Source of the DNA: Bacillota bacterium
Lineage (GTDB): Bacteria; Bacillota; Clostridia; Lachnospirales; Lachnospiraceae
Direction: 5' to 3'
Assembly (NCBI GenBank): GCA_023398375.1
Contig: JAEWSH010000106.1
Coordinates: 1-20,344 of the forward strand
Length of the DNA: 20,344 nt
This document shows positions 8,901-16,374 of this stretch, in pieces (position 1 is the stretch's first letter; the number at the start of each line of letters is the position of its first letter). The notes below the pieces were generated by a model that did not search any database, was not told the DNA's origin, and worked only from the letters and a program-made list of their open reading frames with translations. A program made the translations under genes and the position numbers.

Positions 8901-9159
8901 TAACTATCAATGGTCGGATGCACCCTATAAATTTTTCAATAACAGATATTTACGTTTGAAGGAAGTACAGATTGGTTATACATTCCCGACAACACTTACA
9001 AAGAAAATTGGTGTTGAAAAATTGAGAGTTTACGCAACGGGGATGAATCTACTTGAATGGGACAACCTACCAAATGGATTTGATCCGGAAGCCCCCTATA
9101 CAGAGAATCTGATACCTTTCTCCAGAACTTATTCTATAGGTGTGAATGTACAATTTTAA
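5998..9159 (+). CDS. SusC-type TonB-linked outer-membrane glycan transporter (first pair)
   Basis: 1053 aa from the ATG at 5998, chosen because it gives a clean signal peptide (basic n-region, LLAICFIMG core, cleavage near LWAQQ, about residue 28). An in-frame TTG at 5938 would add 20 residues and begin inside the hairpin, so it is rejected. Order of domains: CarboxypepD_reg-like sandwich at about 32-105 (GVVEDLEGNPMPGVSVMVEG), the SusC-type EVVAIGYGTKTRA segment (109-121), plug at about 125-240 with IRLRG (171-175) and the plug end AIYGARAAGGVLLVTTKKG, then the 22-strand barrel to the C-terminal aromatic strand GVNVQF. It should import oligosaccharides with its SusD partner, 14 bases downstream, using TonB energy. 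The N-terminal 110 residues closely resemble those of the second SusC at 13288, so the two are paralogues with diverged barrels. The substrate is not readable from sequence. Confidence 0.95.
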   Translation: MKSACKNRFLATFLLAICFIMGTPLWAQQKVVHGVVEDLEGNPMPGVSVMVEGTTTGTISDMDGKYEIAVPSGKNLIFSFIGMKSEKVEVGGKTVLNIKLKEDAVMLQEVVAIGYGTKTRATTTGAVDLVNSDKLTNKPLTNTAELLQGVVPGMEIRRTNQGKVGEEGYDIRLRGVTSRSDPGILVVVDGIPYSDNNANALNKINPQDIENITILKDAQAAIYGARAAGGVLLVTTKKGKTEKPTISYTGNFNFNAPASIPQKVNVLQHIEMMGELYANDGISNHFFTHLLPYVNTADIYSKNPEVVKGPFGDTPDLVLGWHDWWKEMYGTAFDHSHNLSISGGSEKSNYYASIGYLDQGSMFNYGEHNNKKYWGRFKYEYNLNKYIKLRSNVYVGRKKVTEPYDINQLAWLTYWTWNCQPTFNPQGQYYGSGGFGNPIAFAEHTGNRWKTYYSYYTQLGFDITPLKNLTITGDMSLNYDISDEKYYRKRHQTYHWDGSLNYDVIDYWYSGKTKTESLYNRNEHIVTSLHANYDFKITDQHMFNAMFGASHEEFDARGFNAYRYDLITDELPVLGLGDSEQQYNGEYNNAWAITSIFGRLSYNWDNRVFVEATYRNDGSSKFAKGHKWEDFWGVSGSWIISNENFFTPARNYLNHLKLRLSWGQLGNQAGIGLYDHYQYINIGGTYPFGNSNNPLKVPNASLGAMPAVDRTWETIETYNAGIDFATLNNRLNGTFDYFIKDNKNMFYAEEFPTILGTSAPSINGAHVRTNGWELTLNWKDKIGKVGYRIGFNLSDNKTKVISLSDSRNPGHGLMGFVEGYPTNSFFIYEFDGFIKDEADLADYKAKMKGGVPTNLRVGDAKYIDKDGDGVLEPTLYKEGDPNSGDIVYKGTNNQRYLYGINLGLDWKGIDVSVFLQGVGKWDCINGTYAGGGEVWKQSSQYFYHNTWSPDRPNAEYPRLTQDGGIHGYNYQWSDAPYKFFNNRYLRLKEVQIGYTFPTTLTKKIGVEKLRVYATGMNLLEWDNLPNGFDPEAPYTENLIPFSRTYSIGVNVQF

Positions 9160-9173
9160 AAAAGACAGATGAT

Positions 9174-10892
9174 ATGAAAACACATAAATACATACTGGCA
9201 GGATGCTGTTTACTTCTATTAGGCGCTACAGCTTCATGTGAAAAAGATTTAGACTTATACTCGCAAGATGTTATTTCTGAACCAGTATATTTTGCGAGTG
9301 CAGAAGACTTTAAACGTTATGCAAACCAATTCTATTACGGTTTGCCCACCTTCAATGCAGATGATGATATGTCTGACATAACCAAACCAACAGGTTTCAA
9401 TAATGTAAGTAATAGTTCATATATAGCGGGAACTACCGATGGAACCTGGGACGGGGCTTATTCTGCCATACGTTATATTAACTATGGACTTGAAAGATGT
9501 GCAACCGCACCAGATGAATTGAAGAATGACATCAAAGTTTATGAAGCCGAAATGAAATTCTTCCGAGCTTATCAATACTTCAATCTGCTAAAGCGGTTTG
9601 GTGGAGTGCCTTTGATTGAAAAAACACTTACATTGGAAGACAAAGACCTGCTATACGGACCGCGTGACAGCAGAGAAACAATTGCAGCCTTCATTAAAAA
9701 GAATCTTGATGAAGCAATTCCTGAACTACCACTTGAATCAGCTATATCAGCAGACGACAAAGGTCGCATATCCAAAGGAGCTGCCGAAGCAATGAAAGCT
9801 CGGTTCTCACTCTTTGAAGGAACATGGAGAAAATATCATGGACTACAAGGAGCAGATGCCTTTTTGGATGATGCTATTTCAGCTGCTAAAAATGTAATCA
9901 ACAGTAATGAATATGAGCTGTGGGACCATAGAGCTGAATTGGGAGATTGGTCTTACAAGTACTTCTTTACACTCTCTAAAATAAAATCGAATCCTGCCGG
10001 TCTGACAAAAGCTGATAATAAAGAAACCATTTTAGCACAGCGTTATGATGAAGATCTCAGAGAGTCTCCACGTTATGAACACTCCGGTACACTATGCCCG
10101 ACAAAAAAGTTGGCAGATATGTATTTGGACAAAAACGGATTACCTATCACCCATCCGAATTCTGTATTCAAAGGTTATCAGAAAATAACATCGGAATATG
10201 AAGACCGTGACCCTCGTATGGACATCTTCTTCGTAAAACCAGGTGAACGTTTTTGGTTATTCTCACAACCAATGTATAATCCTGATTGGAGTAACCCCGA
10301 CGATCCAAATAGAGGTATTGTATATAATGTAGATTTTGGTTTTTGGACTCAAACCGGTTATAGAAATGTAAAATTAGAAGCAGAGGTTAGTTTCCCATTG
10401 GGATGCGACTGGCCAATTATCCGTTATACAGAAGTACTATTGATTTATGCTGAAGCTTTGTTCGAAAAGAATGGCAATATTTCTGATTCAGACTTAGACA
10501 TCAGTATTAATAAACTGAGAGATCGGGTTGGCATGCCTCATCTTACCAACACTTTTGTTACTGCCAACGGATTGAACATGAAAGAGGAAATTCGCCGTGA
10601 AAGAACCATTGAACTGAGTCTGGAAGGTTACCGACTTGACGACTTGAGACGTTGGAAAACTGCAGAAGTTGAACTCAATCAACCATTAAGAGGTATCAAA
10701 TACAAAGGAACCGAATACGAAACCGACGGACGTTGGGATAACATCGGATATGAAGTAGACGAAGAAGGGGTTATCGTTCTGGAAAAAGCATCAGATAGAA
10801 AGTTTGACCCGAACAAACATTACCTATTCCCATTGCCGACCAGACAGATACTATTGAATCCACAACTGGAACAAAATCCCGGTTGGAAATAA
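9174..10892 (+). CDS. SusD/RagB-type surface glycan-binding lipoprotein (first pair)
   Basis: 572 aa. The lipoprotein signal has Cys22 (ATASC) followed by EKDLD; this acidic stretch fits the Bacteroides lipoprotein export signal, so a surface position over the SusC pore is expected. SusD hallmarks are the TPR-like helices with YEAEMKFFRAYQYFNLLKRF (123-142) and GGVPL (143-147), the segment WPIIRYTEVLLIYAEAL (413-429), the helix EIRRERTIELSLEGYRLDD (472-490) followed by LRRWK, and the C-terminal HYLFPLP...LNPQLEQNPGW. The length is within the family range (about 500-620). It follows its SusC partner by 14 bases in the same operon. The middle of the protein, where ligand-contact aromatics sit, is rich in Trp/Tyr, for example 355-400, but the ligand cannot be named. 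Confidence 0.95.
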   Translation: MKTHKYILAGCCLLLLGATASCEKDLDLYSQDVISEPVYFASAEDFKRYANQFYYGLPTFNADDDMSDITKPTGFNNVSNSSYIAGTTDGTWDGAYSAIRYINYGLERCATAPDELKNDIKVYEAEMKFFRAYQYFNLLKRFGGVPLIEKTLTLEDKDLLYGPRDSRETIAAFIKKNLDEAIPELPLESAISADDKGRISKGAAEAMKARFSLFEGTWRKYHGLQGADAFLDDAISAAKNVINSNEYELWDHRAELGDWSYKYFFTLSKIKSNPAGLTKADNKETILAQRYDEDLRESPRYEHSGTLCPTKKLADMYLDKNGLPITHPNSVFKGYQKITSEYEDRDPRMDIFFVKPGERFWLFSQPMYNPDWSNPDDPNRGIVYNVDFGFWTQTGYRNVKLEAEVSFPLGCDWPIIRYTEVLLIYAEALFEKNGNISDSDLDISINKLRDRVGMPHLTNTFVTANGLNMKEEIRRERTIELSLEGYRLDDLRRWKTAEVELNQPLRGIKYKGTEYETDGRWDNIGYEVDEEGVIVLEKASDRKFDPNKHYLFPLPTRQILLNPQLEQNPGWK

Positions 10893-10913
10893 ATCAATCA
10901 CTCATTGATATCC

Positions 10914-10967
10914 AAGGGAGATGTGTCAAAAGTGGCACATCTCCTTACAGAAATTACCTATCTGTAA
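10914..10967 (+). repeat. Two adjacent hairpins between susD-type and GH172 genes
   Basis: The first hairpin pairs GGAGATGTG (10917-10925) with CACATCTCC (10936-10944). It extends by G-U and A-T pairs to about 10915/10946, and by two inner pairs (one T-G wobble) around the loop AAAAGT. The second pairs TTACAGA (10945-10951) with TCTGTAA (10961-10967) around a 9-base loop. The two share bases 10945-10946, so they compete at that edge. No T tract follows either. They lie in the 97-base gap between the SusD stop and the GH172 start at 10990, longer than most gaps in this operon, and could set relative expression of transporter and enzyme genes. Structure is seen; function is inference. Confidence 0.65.
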
Positions 10968-10989
10968 ACACACAGTAAAAAGTAGAAAT

Positions 10990-12141
10990 ATGAAACATAG
11001 TCTATTACTATTGCTATTATGTATCCCCTTCTTATCTGCATTTCCCCAACAAATCGACGGAGAACTGTATAATCTGACAAAAATGAAAAACGGCTACCGT
11101 TCCAAACGGATTAGCAGTTACGATAAGAACGGCTATAATGGTGACCGTATTGTAGGAATCAAACCCAACGAAAAAGTCGTAATCTGTAATATTCAAGGAG
11201 CTGGAATCATCAATCATATATGGTTCACCATAGCCCCTCCTCCTCATTTGGTAAACCGTAATGATATTATTCTGAGAATATATTGGGATGGAAATAGTTA
11301 TCCTTCGGTGGAATCACCAATAGGTCCGTTTTTCGGACAAGGATGGGACGAAAACTACAATTTTAGCTCTTATGCACTATCTACCGGACCAGCTAATGGA
11401 ACAGGTATGTCTACTTATTTCATGATGCCTTTTGAAAAAGGTGCCCGCATTGAAATAGAAAATCAAGCCGATAACGTAGTTAATAATATTTTTTTCTATG
11501 TAGACTATTATGAAGTAGATAAGTTGCCTAAAGATGTAGGACGTTTTCACGCATGGTATAATCGTGAAATTACCAATCCAGTAAAAGACCCTAAAACTGG
11601 AAGTGAAATAGCAAACATTGACGGAAAAGAAAACTATGTCTTTGCAGACATTAAAGGAAAAGGGCACTTTATAGGATTGAACTATTATGTACAAAATCCC
11701 TCTACGGCTTGGTATGGCGAGGGTGATGATATGTGGTTCATTGACGGAGAGAAAATTCCTTCAATGGTAGGAACTGGAACTGAAGATTTTTTCAATACTT
11801 CCTGGTGTCCCAAAGAACCTTTCCAAAGTCCTTTCTTCGGCTATCCACGCGTAAACGGTGAAACCGGATGGTTAGGACGCACTCATGTATACCGCTTTTT
11901 TATCACCGATCCGGTATTCTTTGAAAAATCTCTGAAAGCAACCATTGAACATGGAACATCCAACGATATGGATTTAGACATTGCAACCGTTGCTTATTGG
12001 TATCAGGACAAATCCTATCCTATACCTGCTATCCCCAATAAAGCTGAACGTAAGTTGAAACCTTTAATTAACTTCTGGCATATTCACCAAATGCGTCAAG
12101 CTTGGAAAAAGACCAAGAATAATAATGCCTGGGGTGACTAA
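10990..12141 (+). CDS. DUF2961 (GH172) family glycoside hydrolase, exported
   Basis: 383 aa from the ATG at 10990, which begins a signal peptide (MKHSLLLLLLCIPFLSA, cleavage near FPQQ). An in-frame ATG at 10921 lies inside the hairpin and would bury the signal, so it is rejected. DUF2961 features: ISSYDKNGYNGDR (41-53), GAGIINHIWFT (70-80), YFMMPFEKGARIEIEN (143-158), GHFIGLNYYVQN (225-236), GEGDDMWFIDGE (243-254), GTGTEDFFN (261-269) and the tail VAYWYQ (334-339). Glu244 and Glu265 are 21 residues apart, the same spacing as the catalytic pair recalled for the founding GH172 enzyme (E270/E291), so it is probably active. GH172 enzymes act on alpha-D-fructofuranosyl or alpha-D-arabinofuranosyl linkages and form double jelly-roll oligomers. 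The stop overlaps the longest possible frame of the next gene, whose real start is 22 bases on. The exact substrate is unknown. Confidence 0.9.
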   Translation: MKHSLLLLLLCIPFLSAFPQQIDGELYNLTKMKNGYRSKRISSYDKNGYNGDRIVGIKPNEKVVICNIQGAGIINHIWFTIAPPPHLVNRNDIILRIYWDGNSYPSVESPIGPFFGQGWDENYNFSSYALSTGPANGTGMSTYFMMPFEKGARIEIENQADNVVNNIFFYVDYYEVDKLPKDVGRFHAWYNREITNPVKDPKTGSEIANIDGKENYVFADIKGKGHFIGLNYYVQNPSTAWYGEGDDMWFIDGEKIPSMVGTGTEDFFNTSWCPKEPFQSPFFGYPRVNGETGWLGRTHVYRFFITDPVFFEKSLKATIEHGTSNDMDLDIATVAYWYQDKSYPIPAIPNKAERKLKPLINFWHIHQMRQAWKKTKNNNAWGD

Positions 12142-12163
12142 TAACCAGATTAATAAAAGAAAA

Positions 12164-13246
12164 ATGAAAAATACATATCTGATTGCAGCCCTCCTAATAA
12201 GCTGCACAACCTCTACTTTTGCTCAATACAAGGGCTTGGATGTAGTAAAGGTAGCAAATTCACAGCAACCTTACATAAATGAAAACATTCATATCCCTGA
12301 CATAGAAGGATACAAAACGCTGAAGTGTGATTTTCATACACACACTATTTTCTCAGATGGTACAATCATGCCTGAAGAACGTGTATGGGAAGGGAACAGA
12401 CGTGGACTGGATGCAATAGCCATTACTGAGCACATAGAATACCGTCCACACAATTCATTCATCAAAGCCGATCACAACGAATCATACAAAATAGCCAAAG
12501 GAGTAGAGAAAAATGCCAATATAATAGTGATACCGGGAGCGGAAATAACCAGAAACAAACCTCTTGGACACCTCAATGCACTATTTCTGAAGGATGCCAA
12601 TGCTTTGGATATAGAAGATCCGCTGATTGCCATAGACAATGCTTTAGAACAAGGAGCCTTCATCATGTGGAATCACCCCGGATGGCCCAATGATACTAGT
12701 ACAATCTACAAAGTACATCAAGAGCTGATAAAGCAAAAAAAGATACATGGAATAGAATTAGTGAACGGATTTGAGTTTTATCCTATAGCTTTCAATTTTT
12801 GCAAGGATTATAACTTGACCTATATGGGAAATACCGATATCCATGGCGTTTACAATCAAACCTATCGAACAGACAGGCAATATGGTCCTATGACAATTGT
12901 ATTTGCCCGTGAACGTTCTATAGAAGGAATAAAGGAAGCTCTGTTTGCCCATCGTTCTGTCGTTAAATTCGGTGATATGCTAATTGGGTCGGAAAATAAT
13001 TTAAAAGCACTCATGAAAGCTTGTCTCTCCTACAAAATAAAGCCAGTGAAAGGAAATGAAGCTATTATGGAAATAAGTAATAAATCTACATTAAGTTTTT
13101 ATCTACAATTGGATAACAAGACTATATCCATTTTAGGATCCGATTATACCGAATTTAAGGTACGTTTAGATGACAAAATCAAATTCACAAATATGTTTAT
13201 AACAGATAATTGTCAACTGGAAATCGATATTCCCGAACTTAAGTAA
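12164..13246 (+). CDS. Exported PHP-domain phosphoesterase (Sb-PDE-like)
   Basis: 360 aa from the ATG at 12164. The in-frame ATG at 12125 would put 13 hydrophilic residues before the signal peptide and overlap the upstream gene, so it is rejected. The signal ends at STFAQY (about residue 20); LISC (11-14) also resembles a lipobox, so lipidation is possible. PHP metal-site motifs are DFHTHTIFSDG (56-66), TEH (88-90), GAEITR (125-130), GHLNALF (135-141), WNHPGW (169-174) and NTDIHG (223-228). Likely ligands are His58, His60, Asp65, His90, Glu127, His136, His171, Asp225 and His227, a full trinuclear-type set. The C-terminal 100 residues form a small extra domain. From memory it resembles PHP proteins annotated as Sb-PDE family phosphodiesterases in Bacteroidetes PULs. 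It sits between the two SusC-SusD-GH172 cassettes, which suggests removal of a phosphodiester- or phosphate-linked group from the imported glycan. The reaction is inference. Confidence 0.85.
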   Translation: MKNTYLIAALLISCTTSTFAQYKGLDVVKVANSQQPYINENIHIPDIEGYKTLKCDFHTHTIFSDGTIMPEERVWEGNRRGLDAIAITEHIEYRPHNSFIKADHNESYKIAKGVEKNANIIVIPGAEITRNKPLGHLNALFLKDANALDIEDPLIAIDNALEQGAFIMWNHPGWPNDTSTIYKVHQELIKQKKIHGIELVNGFEFYPIAFNFCKDYNLTYMGNTDIHGVYNQTYRTDRQYGPMTIVFARERSIEGIKEALFAHRSVVKFGDMLIGSENNLKALMKACLSYKIKPVKGNEAIMEISNKSTLSFYLQLDNKTISILGSDYTEFKVRLDDKIKFTNMFITDNCQLEIDIPELK

Positions 13247-13287
13247 AAGAATACAAGTAATTTCAAACACTTTTATATTCACTTATT

Positions 13288-16200
13288 ATGAAACCAACAT
13301 GCCAAAGCAAATATTCAGCAATAATATTATTTGCTATTTGTCTCATAATGGAAATCCCATTACGGGCACAACAAAAAGCCATACAAGGCTCTGTCAAAGA
13401 TATGGAAGGTAATCCAATGCCTGGAGTCACTATTATGGCGGACGGAACCAATGCTGGTACAATAACCAACACAGATGGAAAATACTCCATCAATGTACCG
13501 GAAAAAGGAAAATCACTCACTTTTTCTTTTTTAGGATATATCTCACAAACATTGGATATAACTGGAAAACAGACTATCAATGTATTCCTAAAAGAAGATT
13601 TGATGAAAATTGAAGAAGTAGTAGTTATTGGCTATGGACAGCAAAAGAAATCCGACTTATCAGGAGCCATTGTCAATGTAGGAGTAGACAAACTGGAAGA
13701 TGTAGCCTCACCCAATCTTGTATCCGCACTTGGAGGTCGTTTAGCAGGTGTATATGTCCAACAAAATGGAGGAGGTCCAAACCCTACAACTTCTATCCGA
13801 ATCAGAGGTACAGGAACCTTGAATGACAATAACCCTTTGATTGTCATTGATGATATTATTGGTGCAGACTTGGAATCAGTCAATCCTTCTGATATCGAAA
13901 CAATGACAGTTCTTAAAGATGCTTCGGCAGCAGCTATCTACGGTTCAAGAGCTGCAAGTGGAGTCGTACTTATCAAAACCAAAAGAGGTAGAAGCGGAAT
14001 GAGACCTACTGTAAAGTTTGATGCATATTATGGTTTCTCGACACGTTCAAAAAAACTGGATATGTTGTCAGCTTCACAATTAGCTACAATATACAACGAA
14101 GCTAGCGATAATGACAATACTCCAAAATTGGAAGAATTCGCAAACCCTTCTGCCATGAAAGATGTAACTGATTGGCAAGACGAAGTATTCAGGACAGCCT
14201 CCATGCAAAGTTATAATGTATCATTGACTGGAGGTGGAGAAAACAATAACTACAATTTAGGTTTTACTGCTCAAGACAATGATGGTATTTTAAGGAATAC
14301 CTATAACAAAAGATACACACTAAGAATCAATTCGGATTATAAATTAGGCAAGAAATTCAAATTTGGTGAAAGTATCAATTTGAGTTTCAAGCAAAGAAGA
14401 GGAGTCGATACTCGTGGAGATAATGTAGGGGCAATGATTCAAACGCTGGCTTATCATCCTGATGTTCCGATATATAACGAAGATGGAACTTATCATGGTG
14501 TATTCTCTTCAAATTATGGCGACTTAAGAAATCCAGTAGGAATATTCGAAAGAAATACCCAAAGAAACAGATTTTTTCAATTGGAAGGAAATGCTTACCT
14601 ACAATATGAGATATTACCGGGATTTTCTGCCAAAATCAGCGGCTCTTTGAAAGTTATTGATAATGACACAAAAACCTTCAGTGTAAAAGAGCCAGAACCA
14701 GGGAAACCTAATCTCGTGAATGGATTAACTATGTTCAGAGCCATGAATATAGGTTGGATTGGGGAAGGATTCCTATATTATGACAAGAGCTTTCAACAGC
14801 ATAAAATTAATGCTATGATGGGTTTTTCAGCCATGAAAAATACGGGTGAAGACCTTTCTGCTTCTAAGAGTGGTTTTGATTTTGAATACCCCACTTTCCA
14901 ATATCTGAATGCAGGAACCCTTAACCCGGTATGCTATGGCGGATATGGTGAAGACGGATTGGTCTCCGGATTACTGAGATTGAACTATTCGTATGCCGAC
15001 AAATATATTGTTTCATTGAATATGAGAGCAGACGGTTCCTCTAAATTTGCCAAAGGAAACCGATGGGGATATTTCCCCTCTTTCTCTGCTGCATGGAGAA
15101 TGACTCAAGAAAAATTCATGAATCATATTTCATGGCTTGATGATTTAAAATTGAGGGTCAGCTATGGTAGTTTAGGTAATCAATCCGTAGCATCTTATGC
15201 CTACATGGCTACCTATACCACCTCACTTCCAGATGGAAGATATACTTTCGGTCCAGGTACTCAAACCCTATACCAAGGTTATTATGCGGGTGTAATGGCC
15301 AATCCCGATCTGAAATGGGAAACAACCACCCAAGCAAACGTAGGAATTGATGCAGCTCTATTCAAAAACAAGTTACTGCTGACGTTGGATTATTATGATA
15401 AGCGTACAAAAGACATTCTGATTAATCCACCTGCTTTGGGAGCATATGGAAGTATAGGTAACCAGTTGATAAATGGTGCAACCGTACACAACAAAGGTTT
15501 CGAAGCGACAATTACATACAGAGACCAAATAAGAGATTTCTCATACGACGTTTCTTTCAATATTTCATCTTATAAAAACAAAGTCACTTCATTGGGAAAC
15601 GATGCCCAGCCTATTTATGGTCCTAAATTCAGAGATGCCTACTCAATTACCCGAACAGACGTAGGTCATCCTATCGGATATTTCTATGGATATAAAACCA
15701 ATGGCATCTTTAAATCCGAAGAAGAAGTAAAAGCATATACTAATTCAAAGGGAGAACTGTATCAACCATTGGCTAAACCCGGTGATTTCAGATATGCAGA
15801 TACCAATAACGACGGAGTATTAGACTCTGATGACAGAATCAATTTAGGAGATGCTGTTCCTGATTTCTGTTATGGTCTGAATCTTGATTTAGAATATAAA
15901 AACTTTGATCTGAATGTATTCATGCAGGGTGTTCAGGGAACACAGATATGGAATGCTATCCGCTACACTTTTGGCTTTACAGGACTAAAATACAATTACT
16001 TCTCCGAAATTATGGACAGATGGACTCCGGACAATGTAAATGCAACAGTACCACGTGCTACCTGGATGGATCCTAATAATAATAAAAGGCCTTCGGATTA
16101 CTATCTGGAAAACGGTTCATACCTAAGAATGAAAAATATTTCATTAGGATATACTATTCCCAAAGTGTTGACTCGCAAGATTGGTTTGGAAAAGATACGT

Positions 16201-16362
16201 TTCTATGTTTCAGCACAGAATCTATTTACCATTACTTCTTATTCGGGCTATGATCCTGAACTGGGTATAGATACAATAGGTGCCGATTTGGAAAGTAATG
16301 TAGACAGAGGACAATATCCCCAATCCAAATCCTATTCATTTGGCGTAAATCTCGTATTCTAA
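13288..16362 (+). CDS. SusC-type TonB-linked outer-membrane glycan transporter (second pair)
   Basis: 1024 aa. The signal peptide runs to about residue 28 (ILFAICLIMEIPLRAQQ). Then come a CarboxypepD_reg-like sandwich (about 32-105, GSVKDMEGNPMPGVTIMADG), the EVVVIGYGQQKKSDLSGA segment (110-127), the plug at about 130-235 with IRIRG (170-174) and AAIYGSRAASGVVLIKTKRG, and the barrel to SFGVNLVF. The loop ADTNNDGVLDSDDRINLG, calcium-site-like and common in SusC proteins, is present. It begins 41 bases after the PHP gene and ends 12 bases before its SusD partner. The N-terminal region matches the first SusC at 5998 closely (both ...AQQK, then GNPMPGV), but the plug and barrel differ, so the two pairs probably take related but different fragments of one substrate, or different substrates. 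It appears intact. Confidence 0.95.
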   Translation: MKPTCQSKYSAIILFAICLIMEIPLRAQQKAIQGSVKDMEGNPMPGVTIMADGTNAGTITNTDGKYSINVPEKGKSLTFSFLGYISQTLDITGKQTINVFLKEDLMKIEEVVVIGYGQQKKSDLSGAIVNVGVDKLEDVASPNLVSALGGRLAGVYVQQNGGGPNPTTSIRIRGTGTLNDNNPLIVIDDIIGADLESVNPSDIETMTVLKDASAAAIYGSRAASGVVLIKTKRGRSGMRPTVKFDAYYGFSTRSKKLDMLSASQLATIYNEASDNDNTPKLEEFANPSAMKDVTDWQDEVFRTASMQSYNVSLTGGGENNNYNLGFTAQDNDGILRNTYNKRYTLRINSDYKLGKKFKFGESINLSFKQRRGVDTRGDNVGAMIQTLAYHPDVPIYNEDGTYHGVFSSNYGDLRNPVGIFERNTQRNRFFQLEGNAYLQYEILPGFSAKISGSLKVIDNDTKTFSVKEPEPGKPNLVNGLTMFRAMNIGWIGEGFLYYDKSFQQHKINAMMGFSAMKNTGEDLSASKSGFDFEYPTFQYLNAGTLNPVCYGGYGEDGLVSGLLRLNYSYADKYIVSLNMRADGSSKFAKGNRWGYFPSFSAAWRMTQEKFMNHISWLDDLKLRVSYGSLGNQSVASYAYMATYTTSLPDGRYTFGPGTQTLYQGYYAGVMANPDLKWETTTQANVGIDAALFKNKLLLTLDYYDKRTKDILINPPALGAYGSIGNQLINGATVHNKGFEATITYRDQIRDFSYDVSFNISSYKNKVTSLGNDAQPIYGPKFRDAYSITRTDVGHPIGYFYGYKTNGIFKSEEEVKAYTNSKGELYQPLAKPGDFRYADTNNDGVLDSDDRINLGDAVPDFCYGLNLDLEYKNFDLNVFMQGVQGTQIWNAIRYTFGFTGLKYNYFSEIMDRWTPDNVNATVPRATWMDPNNNKRPSDYYLENGSYLRMKNISLGYTIPKVLTRKIGLEKIRFYVSAQNLFTITSYSGYDPELGIDTIGADLESNVDRGQYPQSKSYSFGVNLVF

Positions 16363-16374
16363 ATTTATGTAATT

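Noticed and set aside
10921..10989. In-frame ATG extension of the GH172 gene at 10990
   Set aside because: It begins inside the hairpin and would bury the signal peptide behind a charged stretch.
12125..12163. ATG at 12125 as start of the PHP gene
   Set aside because: It overlaps the previous gene and adds 13 hydrophilic residues before the signal sequence; 12164 has an A-rich upstream region and a proper signal start.
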